Part shown: one piece after another, positions 24,330-34,916 of the stretch
Layout of the letters: every line of letters begins with the position of its first letter
Position numbering within the stretch: position 1 is the first letter of the stretch
Assembly: GCA_018287875.1 (NCBI GenBank)
Contig: JAGVVL010000018.1
Span: forward strand, 2,844,501 to 2,908,500
Length of the DNA stretch: 64,000 nt
From: Nigrospora sphaerica
Lineage: Eukaryota; Ascomycota; Sordariomycetes; Amphisphaeriales; Apiosporaceae
Reading direction: 5' to 3'
Translations under genes and position numbers: made by a program
The notes under the pieces: model-generated
Told to the model about the DNA's origin: nothing
The model's database searches: none
The model's input: the letters and a program-made list of their open reading frames with translations, nothing else

Positions 24330-25823
24330 GATGAAGAGAGCGAATGGGATGCGAGAACCGGCAGATGGGTGGTGGCCTGGGCGACTGGGCCATAGGCCAG
24401 GCAAAAAGAATACAGGCTGTGGCAGGGAGGTTAGTAGGAGCCTCGAAGGCTATCGCCGGATGAAGGTACTGGCTGGGGCGTTGCAGAGCAAGCAGAGGAG
24501 CTGTTGAGGAGTTGAGGCCGGAGGAAAAAGACGAGGGGCGCAGGGGAAATAGCTGCATTAGTCGATCCTGCCGAGGCGGTACACGACCGAAAAGATCGCG
24601 CACACGAATTGGGCCCAATCGAGTGACGCACTGTGAATGGATCAAAGATGTTTACTTACTCGAGGATAATGTCACCGGAGCAACCGATGACCCTGGCCCA
24701 CATATGGGGCGTTGGACGCTCGGACCATAGGGTGGTGGGATAACCGACGGATCAATAGTAGCATATCGACGTTAGGTACCTAGGAACTTCACCTATGTTA
24801 ACGGTGTTGTGGCTCGCCGGCCCATTTCGGGTTGCACGACGCACGACGGATAGGTACATGCATCTGCTAAGGTAACTACTCGACTACGAAATGCATCCCA
24901 TATGTAAGGGAAGGATGGACTGCATTTATACTAAATCCCACGGGGCGCCATGCGAGGGGGGCAGCTGAACGAAACGGTAGGTAAGGCCAACGGGCGGGAA
25001 GGGCGGTCGGAAAAGCGGTCGGGCGTCCCTTGGAAACTGTACGGACGTACTTACTTGTGTACATATGTACAATAAATAAAGAAATAGGTAGCTTAGTACC
25101 TAACAACAAGGAAAGACTGCCCTCCGTAGATGTTCCCAAGAACGGTCGGGAAGGCCATCGTGGATCATCGGTGGCGCCATCCACCTTGCCGCCCCTCGCG
25201 ACGGTACCTTTCCTGGAGGGCTTTGTATGGAGTCCCTCCGGGCCATGCTGTCTGTCATAGTATCCCATACATGGCATCCGCCGTCCCGCCTTCTCAACGG
25301 CCGCCGGGACGGGTAAAACACGGCACGGAAATAGGCAAGCCCCGTTCGTCCCGACCATTGGCCCTTTCTGTCGCGGTCCAACCTAACGGCTGTGTGCCCG
25401 TTGGCTAGACGGGATCCATGGATCCAGCCCTGGGAACAGGTCGGAGGGATGGGTGATGCAAAATGACCCCACCACCACAAGTCTTGCCAGTGCGCTCTCG
25501 AGCTACAGTATCGCCACAGCGCCACCAGCAACAAAAAGCGTACCGGGCCGTAGAGCGTGGAAGCTGCCGGCCGTTTTCACCAAGTAGACAGGGACGGGAG
25601 ACGGGAGAGTACGTGGGTACATGAGGGACGGATTGGAAATAGCCGTGATGATGCTGCTTAACACCGAGCCAATCTAGGCAGGGACATACTCTCTACCTTA
25701 ACCTCGGGCTATTAGTAGATGCCTTCGTGGCCGTCATCGCCCGTTGCCATCTCAATTTCAGAACCCTGATCCTGCCAATACCTGTCCCTCACCGCTACTT
25801 CCCGTCGCTCGCCGTCCGTTGCC
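24330..25823. other. Divergent intergenic region nimA / ankyrin-BTB gene
   Basis: About 1.5 kb between divergent start codons. No coding sequence is supported. AGGTACCTAGGAA-type sequence near 24773-24785 and GTAGCTTAGTACCT near 25088-25102 belong to the short palindromic motif family seen elsewhere in the window. Both promoters are expected here. Confidence 0.4.
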
Positions 25824-27869
25824 ATGGTGCTTCGCAAGCACGAACTCGAAGCCAAACTCAAAGACGACTTGCAGCTCGTAAAGAGCGGGGTCCTTCGTGA
25901 TGAGAACCCGTTGGACGACAGCGAAGAGTTCCAGGACCTACTCCTGGCCTGCCGAAAGGGCGATTTGAAACGGACACAGGTCTTGATATCCGCCGGTGTC
26001 AACATCAACGGCAAGGACAAGTTCGACTACACGCCACTGATCATTGTAAGTGTTCGGGTCTCCCCTCGGACCCTTCCCGATGCCTTTTTTCCCACGCGCG
26101 CCGCACGGGACACGGGGGTGACTGACTCGTCCGCGCAGGCAAGTTTGTGTGGCCACTACGAGCTGGTGCAGTTGCTGCTCGAGTCGGGCGCCCTGGCCGA
26201 GCGTGACACCTTCCAGGGCGAGCGTTGCATCTACAATGCCCTGAACGACAGGATCAGGAATCTGCTTTTGCAGTACGACTACTCCAAGTCGACGGACCCG
26301 CTGCAGCCGTGGGCGGCGCACGTCACGTCGTTGCTGTCCCGAAGCACGCCCAAGACGGCCGACATGGCCATCGTGGCGGCGGGCGAGGAGACGATGCAGC
26401 TTCACAAGTTCCTCCTGGCGGCGCGGTCGCCGTATTTCCAGAGGAAGCTCGCCGAGGCCCCCGAGACCACGTCGTGGAAGCTCCCCCACACCATTCCCGC
26501 CGAGTCGTTCCATGTCGTCATGCGCTATCTCTACCTCGGGGACATCCCGCGGGACATTGTCCGGCCCTGGAGCACCCACACCGAGGAGGAGATCCTGACG
26601 GGCGTCGATAAGATCAGCCGGCAGCTCGAGGTCACCAAGGTCTGGGAGGCCATCCTGGGCGGCAGCGACAGGCGCCTGGCGCGGCAGCGCCAAGAGGACG
26701 AGGTCGCCCGCGCCGCCCAGCAGGTCGGGCAGCTGTTCCGGGACAAGGTCCTCGGGCACAAAATGCTGGTCGACAAGGAAAAGGTGCCCGACGTCAAATG
26801 GCGCCACGACAACTCCATCTTCGCCGACTGCCTGCTGCGCGCCGACCAGGAGGGGCCCGAGGGAAACGACGAGGGAGAAAGCGAGGCGGCAGAGCCGTCC
26901 GGCGGCATCCCCATCGGGCCGGGCGCGGGCCCGTCGGCCCGCCGCGGCGAGCGCAAGCAGACCAAGGCGGTCCTCTACCCCGTTCACAAGGCCATGCTGA
27001 TCCGCTCGCCGTACTTCGAAACCATGTTTTCCTCGCAGTTCGTCGAGGCGCAAGAGTCCGAGTTCCTCCGCATCGTCAAGGTGGACTGCGCGCCCGAGGT
27101 CCTCGAGATCATCCTCGCCTTCCTGTACACGGAGAGGGCCGAGTGCCCGCTCGAGCTGGGCCTGGACCTGCTCTACGCCGCCGACATGCTGCTGCTGGAC
27201 AAGCTCAAGACCAAGGCCGCCATCGCCATCAGCACGCTGGGCAGCGGCAACGACAACGTGTGGGTGGACCGGACGCACGGCGGCGGCGGCGACGGCGCGC
27301 CGGCGCCCGAGGCCGAGATGGAGCCCATCAACGTCTACGACGTGATCCACGCGGCCTGGGACCTCAAGGTGCAGCGGCTCGAGGAGTTCGCCGCCCGCTA
27401 CCTCGCGCAGCGGCTCGAGGACTACATCGACGACGCCGAGTTCGCCGAGCTCATCCGCGAGAGCGCCGCGCGCCTGCAGCGCCGCGAGGAGACGGACACG
27501 ATCGAGCTGCTCGACGACATCCGCTACTACCTCTCGGAGCGCTTCCGCCTGCGCTTCGAGGACGCCGGCCTCGATGACATGCTCGACGACGAGGGCGAGA
27601 TCGACGCCGCCGCCGCCGAGGCCCTGGCTGCCGCCGCCGAGGCCGAGGGCCCGCCGGCGGAAAAGGACGAGGCCGCCGCACCCGCGGCCCGGGACGGCAA
27701 GGGCAGGGCCGCCGCCCCCGCCGACGGCGCCCCCGCGGCCAACGGCGGCGTGGTGCGCACGCTCGACGGCGAGGTCGCAGACGACGAGTTTGCGTCGGAC
27801 GCCGTCAACTACCAGCTGCTATTACAGAAGATCGACGGTATGCTAGAGAAGCTCAAGCTCGACGCTTAG
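25824..27869 (+). CDS. Ankyrin repeat and BTB/POZ domain protein
   Basis: The protein resembles the ABTB1-type family, proposed adaptors of CUL3 ubiquitin ligases. The N-terminus has ankyrin repeats (FQDLLLACRKGDLKRTQVL and the following DKFDYTPLI / ASLCGHYELVQLLLESGA), then two BTB domains: one around ADMAIVAAGEETMQLHKFLLAARSPYF and a second around YPVHKAMLIRSPYFETMFSSQF with an insert between them. The C-terminus is Ala/Glu-rich low complexity. I place an intron at 26046-26138 (GTAAGT...CGCAG): removing it restores the ankyrin consensus TPLIIASLCGHYE and gives 650 residues. The 93-bp intron is a multiple of three and has no in-frame stop, so the unspliced frame is also open (681 codons). 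A 470-codon antisense frame is a shadow of G/C-ending codons. BTB-CUL3 function is inferred from the family. Confidence 0.9.
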   Translation: MVLRKHELEAKLKDDLQLVKSGVLRDENPLDDSEEFQDLLLACRKGDLKRTQVLISAGVNINGKDKFDYTPLIIVSVRVSPRTLPDAFFPTRAARDTGVTDSSAQASLCGHYELVQLLLESGALAERDTFQGERCIYNALNDRIRNLLLQYDYSKSTDPLQPWAAHVTSLLSRSTPKTADMAIVAAGEETMQLHKFLLAARSPYFQRKLAEAPETTSWKLPHTIPAESFHVVMRYLYLGDIPRDIVRPWSTHTEEEILTGVDKISRQLEVTKVWEAILGGSDRRLARQRQEDEVARAAQQVGQLFRDKVLGHKMLVDKEKVPDVKWRHDNSIFADCLLRADQEGPEGNDEGESEAAEPSGGIPIGPGAGPSARRGERKQTKAVLYPVHKAMLIRSPYFETMFSSQFVEAQESEFLRIVKVDCAPEVLEIILAFLYTERAECPLELGLDLLYAADMLLLDKLKTKAAIAISTLGSGNDNVWVDRTHGGGGDGAPAPEAEMEPINVYDVIHAAWDLKVQRLEEFAARYLAQRLEDYIDDAEFAELIRESAARLQRREETDTIELLDDIRYYLSERFRLRFEDAGLDDMLDDEGEIDAAAAEALAAAAEAEGPPAEKDEAAAPAARDGKGRAAAPADGAPAANGGVVRTLDGEVADDEFASDAVNYQLLLQKIDGMLEKLKLDA

Positions 27870-28229
27870 TAGAAGGGCCCGATAGATGCATAGACAATAC
27901 ACAAGCGGATTCGCGTCACAGGTGCTCGTCTAGGAATCTCGCCAAGACGGAGCGTGAGATATGGCATTCAAGTCTGGGTCGCAGAATTCGCCAGGGGCTG
28001 GCAGGCGGCGGTCACGAAGCAGCAGCAGCAGCAGCAGCAGCAGTGAGGACCATGTGCTTCAAAGCACCATTCACGTTGCGATGGATCCCGTGGCATGTTA
28101 AGAACTCGGCATTCAAGAGCTATGTAAAGGGGGTATCAAGCGTCTAATAGCGAAGTGAAATTGATCATTGTCATCGCGAAGAAATTGGTCATTATTGTCG
28201 CGAAGGGGGGGCGTACCCGCCCTCGACGC
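27870..28229. other. Convergent intergenic region with AGC repeat
   Basis: A 360-bp gap between two convergent genes, presumably both 3' UTRs. It holds an AGC microsatellite at 28018-28043. No gene is seen. Confidence 0.5.
28018..28043. repeat. AGC trinucleotide microsatellite
   Basis: Eight and two-thirds uninterrupted AGC units in the gap between convergent genes. It is non-coding on the gene models given here and probably length-variable between strains. Confidence 0.9.
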
Positions 28230-29591
28230 TTACGCATACCAGTTGTTGGGGGTCCAGTCGACGAGGTTGGCGTCGATGGCCTTGAGGTCGGTGATGCCGA
28301 GGTTGGAGCCGTCGCCAGCGAGCTCGCGCTTCATGATCTGGGCGACGCGCTCGACGCCGGGCTGGCCGTAGGCGTTGGCGTACATGAAGGGGCGGCCGAG
28401 GCCGACAGCGCGGACGCCGAGGGCGAGGAGGCGCAGGGCATCGCTGCCGTAGCGCACGCCGCCGTCGGCGTAGATCTCGATCTGCTGGAAGAGCGTCGGG
28501 TCCTCGCGGTGGATCTCGAGCGCCACCTCGAGCGGCGACGGCGAGCCGTCGAGGTTGCGCCCGCCGTGGTTCGACAGGATGACGGCCGGCACCTTGTGCG
28601 CCACGGCCTCCTTGACGTCGGCCGCCGACTGGATGCCCTTGAGGACGATGGGCAGCTTCGTCATGCCCCGGTACTTCTCCAGGTCCTTCCACGTGTATCG
28701 CACAAAGTTGGTGTTGCTGTCGTGACACCCTCCGTGTTAGTCTCGGTTCACACCGACCAGCGCGCGCCGGAGGGACACAAGGGAGAAACTTACGCAGATC
28801 CGACGTCGAAGCGCGCGGCACGCTGACGGCTGGCACCGCCGGGGCTGTCGATGGACCAGATGATGGCCTTGTAGCCCGACTTCTCGGCGCGGTCGAACAG
28901 CGTCTGCGCCTGCGTGTCATTGTTGTTGAGGTACAGCTGGGCGAAAACGACCTGGCCCTCGGCGGCATTCTTGGCGATCTCCTCCATCGGCATCGACGAG
29001 TAGAGGGACGGCTGGCAGTTTCATGTTAGGCGCCGTCTTTCCTTCTCTGTTCGGGCGAGAGGGGAAGGAGAGCTTACGGCATAGAGAATGTTGGCGGCAG
29101 CGGCGCCCTTGATGAGGTTGGCCTCGGCGCCGGGGTGGGCATAGTCGGCGCGGGCACAGGGGCTGATGTAGAAGGGAGCCGAGAAGTTGTGGCCCAGGAT
29201 GGTGGTCCTGTCCTCGGGGTTAGCGGCCGTAGTTTTCGGGGGGGTTCTCGTCTCGGAAACGGAGGACTCACGGGAAGCTCGCCTGGATGTTGGTGACGTC
29301 GACCATCATGCGCGGCTTGAAGCGGTACCGGTTGTAGACCTCGAGGTTGTTCCGGTAGGACCACTCGCCACCGGCGCCGTTGCGGTAGTACGTGTAGTTC
29401 TTGATGGGCAGGTAGTGGCGGGCGGCCCACTCGAAGTCGTTCAGGGCGATCATGTTGGTGATGTTGGGCAGCGTGCCCTTGGGCAGGTCGCCGAGGACAT
29501 CGTCGATACCCGTGTCGGGCTCGTTGAGGAAGGGACGGGCCGCCATGACGGCGGAGGCCTGCATGGCCGCGGCTACCAGGGAGTAACGCAT
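28230..29591 (-). CDS. FMN-dependent alpha-hydroxy acid dehydrogenase/oxidase, signal-peptide form
   Basis: Member of the family that includes flavocytochrome b2, glycolate oxidase and lactate monooxygenase; it oxidises an (S)-2-hydroxy acid such as lactate or glycolate with FMN. Four exons (29591-29272, 29207-29078, 29011-28794, 28716-28230) give 384 residues; introns are 64, 66 and 77 bp with GTGAGT/GTAAGC/GTAAGT donors and CTAAC branch sites. The N-terminus MRYSLVAAAMQASAVMAARP looks like a signal peptide. There is no cytochrome b5 domain, unlike yeast Cyb2. Catalytic features are present: a Tyr in NYTYYRNGAGGEW, the Tyr of APFYISP, QLYLNN, Asp in SIDSP, Lys in VLKGIQ, and the base His273 with Arg276 in LSNHGGRNLDG, then YADGGVRYGSDALR for phosphate binding. 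Substrate and electron acceptor are not determinable. Confidence 0.9.
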
Positions 29592-31811
29592 GGTGATGAA
29601 GGATCCGTACGGTAAAAAGAGAGTCTGCGGGTGTGAAAGAAGGCACCGGCGAGGAAAGAGCGACTGGTGAGCGAACGGATAGCCAAGCTGGAGGGCTTGC
29701 TTGTAACAGAAGCTGAAGGCCTGGTATCCGGAGCGGACTGCAGATCGGAACCCAAACCTCGGGGTCTCGTCAACGGCCTCTTATAGTAATATCTCGTGGT
29801 TGAGCCCTACGCCCGCCGCCCTCCGCCGCGCATCCATTAGCTACCTATGGATTTCGCGTCATTTGTTCGATTTTCCTTGTGAAGTTGAGTACCTGCCTAT
29901 CTGTTACACAGTCGGCGTCCTGGCATCACGATGCGACCCACTCTTATCATGCCCGTACATTAGGTCCAGAGTCTATCCCTGTCCCAGAGCCCTTACCTGC
30001 TTGGGAACTTCTTCCTTTCTCATTTCCCAACTCGGGAATTCTGCCCCAGCAGCAGCGGCGCCGAAGACCTGTACAGTCCTCGGCTCCGCGCCCCAAGGGG
30101 AAAAGCCGGCGGGTAGGGGCCCAGGGGGACCCACGGTATTCGCTCTGCTTGGGCGTTTTTTGACCCCCCAAAGGGCGCCCAGACCATGATCCATGGCATC
30201 CCGCCCGTTTGGAAGAGACGTCTTATTGCACGGCCCGTCTTGTCAGTGCCCCAAAACGGAACTGGGCGTGGGCACTGGGCGAGGTGGGAGACGGCGAATG
30301 GTAAGGCACCGCCTTCCTCTCCGCCTCCCCCTCCCTGTCAGGGGGCCCTGAACTACGCCGTTCGGCGAGCTTCCCCAAGCGGCGAAGCAAATGCCGAGAG
30401 GGTTCATGCGGGCGACGAGGATTCACTGCCCTTCGGCCTGGTATACCAGGCGTGGTGGTGTCGCCCGTGATGCGTGCGGGCGGCCGCCGCGGACCAGCAC
30501 AACGGTTTGAGGCGCATGACTCGGCCGGTTGCCAAGGATCTCGGCATTTTCCTCCCTGCCTTGTTTCGCCCCGTCGATGGATAATCAAGATGGATCAAGG
30601 CACCACAATCGCAACTGGCGTCATTGGGGAAGGGGGAGGGTCCCCGCCGCGTCTGTTTGAATTACCAGGATCATAGCTGTTGTCAAGAGTCGGTGTCTTG
30701 GGTGTGCCTGACGGGCGGCATCGGGACCTGTGCGACGATGCAGGTCCGCGATGGGAGAGGCGGACCCACCAACCAGGAGAGGGGAACCGGCCTACCAAAA
30801 TCTGAGAGATTTGGTCTGAAGGAAATTTGACGGGCAGCTTCTACCGCCTTGGCGTGCAGAGCGCGGCCCTGCTTACTTGATGCAAATCACCGCCACAGCG
30901 TCGCATCCGGCCCAACTACCGTCATGAGATCCGAGACAACTTGGCGTGGAGTCGACTTGGCTTCAACGAGAAGGTAGCATCTAAAGGCACAGGCCAGGAC
31001 GGCATCGCGGGACGTTGGTCATGATAAGTAAGCGCCGGGCAAGAAGAAGAAGAAAATGACCCGGGAGGCCAGTAAGGCGGACAAAGCGGGTCTCACAGTC
31101 CGAGCGGTGCCCCCCTCGGTGTGACCTTTCTTTCCCACGCTTCCGACCCCGTGGGTGACTAGTCTGGACGGGAGGCAGGCAGCCCGGATCGTGAGGTGGC
31201 CAAAACACCAACGGGCGGGAAGAGCGAAGGCGATACCGAAGCCCTGGTCCAGGCCCGGGCGTGGGACGATTTGGCTGACGGCAACGGGTACGGCTGACAG
31301 CACATCGCCGACGAGTGGGATGCTCACGCGGATAATTGACCGCCGCAATCCAACAGGAAGGCTTTTTTCAACTTTATTAAGGTTCATGTGACGATCATCG
31401 CTGATCCACAGTGGGCAGTGTGTGTCTCGTCCAAGCTGGCCTGGGATGCCACGTTTTTGTGCGTCTTCAGGCTTCCTCCCCCCTCCGTTTTTCTTTTCAG
31501 CTCTAAACAAAACAGTCGGACCCTCGGCCGACCTCTCCCAGGGCAGCACGGTCGCAAGTTAACAAGGGACATTTGGCCGGACGGCCGCCCGTAGCCCAAG
31601 TATGGGGCCGTAAACGGGAATACCAAGTAGTGCCTAAATGACTGATTCCATGGTCGACTTCGTACAGTGTGTTGCAATTACCAAAGCAGTTTCGACGCCG
31701 CATCGAATGTTCAGACAGCGACGGCGATGCTGTTTCTCCTTTCAAGCCAGAAAAGCGCTGGACACCCACGCTGACCGCCTCTCCCGTCCGAAAGCCGATG
31801 CGCTCCCCCAC
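29592..31811. other. Gene-free intergenic region
   Basis: This 2.2-kb stretch lies between the 2-hydroxyacid dehydrogenase start and the 2EXR gene stop. Open frames up to about 176 codons (for example minus 31019-31549) have no recognisable domain. No RNA gene or repeat of note is seen. Confidence 0.4.
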
Positions 31812-32999
31812 TCAGACCACCTGGCCATACGCTCGATAGACGCCGGTGCCGTCGTCGTCATTGCTGTCGAAGTGACGGAATAGGTAAACGGGCCGGAAGG
31901 CCAGGGGGCCAAGCGGCGCGCTGGGGCTCTCGGGACTGACCTCAGGCCGGCCCTCTTCGCCCTTGTAACTGATGCGGTGAGTGTTGCCCGGCCCCAGGGG
32001 CTTCGTCTCGCGTCTTGATTCCATCAATACCTTGTCGAGCTGCATTTTCATCCCGATCCACGAGCCCCCTCCGCGCAGCCGGCTCACGACGGCCTCGAGA
32101 TCGCGGCGGAGGTAGCCCAGCAGGGCCCGGGCTTGGCCGTCGTACCTACTCCAGCTGCCGGCGCCCGTCGGCTCCCGCTTGAGGAGCCGGAGGACCCTCT
32201 CCACGCTTCTCTGGTCGTCCAACACCACCGTTAACAGCGGCTGGCCCTCGAACAGCTCCGTCACCAGCTTGGGGTCCCAGGCGTGGTTGATGCCGGGAAT
32301 CGGGCACGGGCTCATGACGATGTCGATGTAGCGCAGGCACGGGAACCGCGCGGCATCGGCGAGCTGGTTCTTGACCAAGGCCTCCATGCCCTGGGTGTGG
32401 AAAGACGCCGGGCCGGGCTGGTCGTGGTACAGCACGACCCTTTGGGTGATGTTCCTCCGGAAGTGCTTCAAGAACCAAGTGGCTTGCGAAAAGAGTTTAT
32501 GGCGCTCGTGCCACTCGGCGCTGCCGTGGTTGACCGGAAAGCCGTACTCCCATGGCATCTCCTTGCCGGCTATCTCCCTGGCCGTCGATTGCGCCAGGTA
32601 GGTGTCGCGGTCGTGGTTGAACCACGTCACCTGGGGCGGGATACGAGGCAAGGCGCGGGCCTCGGACGAACCCGCTTTGCCGGGGGCCAGCTCACTGGGG
32701 CACCGACGCCGGCGGATCCAGGAGCCCCTATCCAGAGCAACCGCACGCGCCTCGCGGCACACAAAGGCGACGGCGGGCGGTTTGTAGAGGACCAGCAGCC
32801 CCGCCTTGGTGTGGTGGTGGCACCGCGGCGGTATGGCGAGGTCCCAGACCAGCTCGCGAATGTCGGGCGGAAGCTCGGGGAAGATGGTGAAGAAGCGAAG
32901 CTTGGAGAGGCGCTGGCGCGGCGGCGACCGCCCGCTCACGCAGCTGGCCCGCGGGGGGCTCGACGCGTGCGCGGCCGTCGCGACGGCTGACTCGGCCAT
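31812..32999 (-). CDS. 2EXR domain protein of unknown function
   Basis: The 395-residue product carries the N-terminal signature of the fungal 2EXR family: RFFTIFPELPPDIRELVWDLAI followed later by VAFVCREARAVAL. These proteins are numerous in Pezizomycotina and have no established biochemical function. The first E-x-R element is degenerate here (D-I-R), the second is E-A-R. The central part is rich in Trp, His and Arg (for example WFNHDRDTYL). No signal peptide or membrane segment is visible. The start is uncertain: I use the ATG at 32999 (strong context, MAESAV); another in-frame ATG lies 15 codons upstream at 33044. The frame is single-exon. Neighbouring genes give no hint to function. Confidence 0.75.
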   Translation of the reverse strand: MAESAVATAAHASSPPRASCVSGRSPPRQRLSKLRFFTIFPELPPDIRELVWDLAIPPRCHHHTKAGLLVLYKPPAVAFVCREARAVALDRGSWIRRRRCPSELAPGKAGSSEARALPRIPPQVTWFNHDRDTYLAQSTAREIAGKEMPWEYGFPVNHGSAEWHERHKLFSQATWFLKHFRRNITQRVVLYHDQPGPASFHTQGMEALVKNQLADAARFPCLRYIDIVMSPCPIPGINHAWDPKLVTELFEGQPLLTVVLDDQRSVERVLRLLKREPTGAGSWSRYDGQARALLGYLRRDLEAVVSRLRGGGSWIGMKMQLDKVLMESRRETKPLGPGNTHRISYKGEEGRPEVSPESPSAPLGPLAFRPVYLFRHFDSNDDDGTGVYRAYGQVV

Positions 33000-34916
33000 G
33001 GCGTGGTGTCTCGGGGCCAGCGATTCTCTCCCGAATACCTGCATCGTTTCCCTGGTCAGCTCTTTCCCCAGAAACGGCAGTAGGCAATGGGTGGGGAATG
33101 TTTCACGTTGCAACGAGCAAACATGAGCCGACGGAGCACTCACGATGGTTGTCCTAGGGATTATGTGCCCTGGAGCCCCGGCATCCCGCGAACCCAATTC
33201 TCTTATTTTTGGTCGGCCTAGGTGCGACGGTTTTGTTTACGGGCGGGAGGTTGCCGAAACTCCTCTTGTTGCTCAGGGAGGCGGGTTGCCCAGGCAGGCG
33301 GGAGGGAGACAAAAACAGCCTCGGGCCCCGGAGCCCGCCGTCAGAGTATGTTTCGCGGTTTTTGTGCCGTGGCGCACGGTTGGTGATGGAATCTAACGTC
33401 GCCCCCAAGCAATGCGATGGGGAGGCGCGGAGGACAAGGAAAACCCGGACGAGGAGAGGCATGCAACCCATCGAGGGATGCACATCACACGTCGCGTTCG
33501 GTTTGGGAAGGGCCAGCCAAGTCGTATAATGGTACGAGGTACATGGCCGTTGTACCGGCCGGCAGCCACCGTTCACATGTTTCCATCCAGGAAGAACCTT
33601 GAGTTGAACTGATGGAGTCGGCCGAGACGAAGGATGTTTTGCCGCCCTCTGCACAAGGGCGAGTACGCCTTTTGCCCCCCCCTTCCCCGGCATCGCAGGC
33701 ATCGCTAAATCTCTGGGCCTTTTGGGCCTTGTTGAACGGTGGCGGATATGGAACGTCCGCATTCTTAGGTCCGGGCGAGAAGCGGTGGGATAATGGTCAC
33801 CGATCGTACGCTGTGTGCTGTCGCATAAACGAGACGGGATGTGGCAAGGTTGTCCTTTCACACGAGCAGCCTCACGCCGTCGAATGCTCCTTTTCAGTCC
33901 TACGACATCGTTGGCTTTCTTGTTCGCCTCGGCCGGAATTCGCATGGAAGGATGCGGTTCCGTGGCAACCATGGGATCGAGACCAGTGCACTGCAACTTC
34001 CTCGGTGGTCATAGTCTCGCATAAAGCCTCGGGATGCCCGCCTTGCTTACTGTGCAGTGCATATTGAAGGCATCCGCGACCGCATGAGCTGTAGTTCCTG
34101 CTTCGGGGAGTGTAGCCGGTGATATCGCGAGAGCTCGGCCTGTGGCTGGAGTGTGCTCATTTATATCTTGGTTCCCGATCAGCTGTCGTCCCGAACTCAA
34201 TGGCTGCTCCGTCCCTGTCATCGCAAAACGAAGAGAAACGGCGCGGCGCTGGCAATATTCTCCACACAGGGGCAGTTTAGGTACGTCGAGTGGTGACCGG
34301 CTGGCGTGGCATTGTCAAACAACGTAAGGTACCTCTTTACGTACTTCCTTCTCATCGATTGCGTTAGTATCTTCTTGACTGAGCGCAGTGTTCTGGAGGT
34401 TTGCTATACTTACAGGGGAGGCCACACGCCTGCAGCTGAACGATGATGATTAATGTGGCTCGTTTACGTCTACTCCCGGGAAACACGCTTGGCGATGCAT
34501 CTTCTGACTCTGGCAAGTCAACTCGGGGAACCGACAGGAGTGGTGAAATACGAAATGTGGCCGGTGGAAAGTGGCATGATACCTGCGAGTGCGAAAAGCA
34601 TACAAACCGAAGAGAGCTAGGAGGAGAGCATGCAAGAGGACGGGGCGCAGAACCGGTTGCTAGAAGGGACAGAGATGCCGGCAGATGAATATGTTGTAAG
34701 GGGGTGAAAGAAGCGAGCTCGTCTGGTAGTATTCTTTTCTGTTGTCCAACGAAGTCCAAGGCAGTAAGGCATCAAGACGTATGTTTAAATTGTTATGTGA
34801 CTTTTCCCATGGTCCTAAAGTGTATACATTGCCGGGGCGGACGGGGCCGCTAAGAGAGCTTCCGACCTTCACCTCGGCGAAACACCGCCGACCCCGGGGG
34901 TGGCCGGTGCCGTAGC
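33000..34916. other. Gene-free intergenic region
   Basis: A 1.9-kb region between the 2EXR start and the bleomycin hydrolase stop. A 280-codon minus-strand frame (33154-33996) is rich in Pro, Arg, Ser and His with no domain and is treated as chance. The sequence near 34325-34345 contains AAGGTACCTCTTTACGTAC, one of the recurrent TACCT motifs. Confidence 0.4.

Noticed and set aside
25938..27350. 470-codon frame antisense to the ankyrin-BTB gene
   Set aside because: Same explanation: complement of a G/C3-biased coding sequence.
33154..33996. 280-codon minus-strand frame upstream of the 2EXR gene
   Set aside because: No domain, Pro/Arg/Ser/His-rich, no coding signature.
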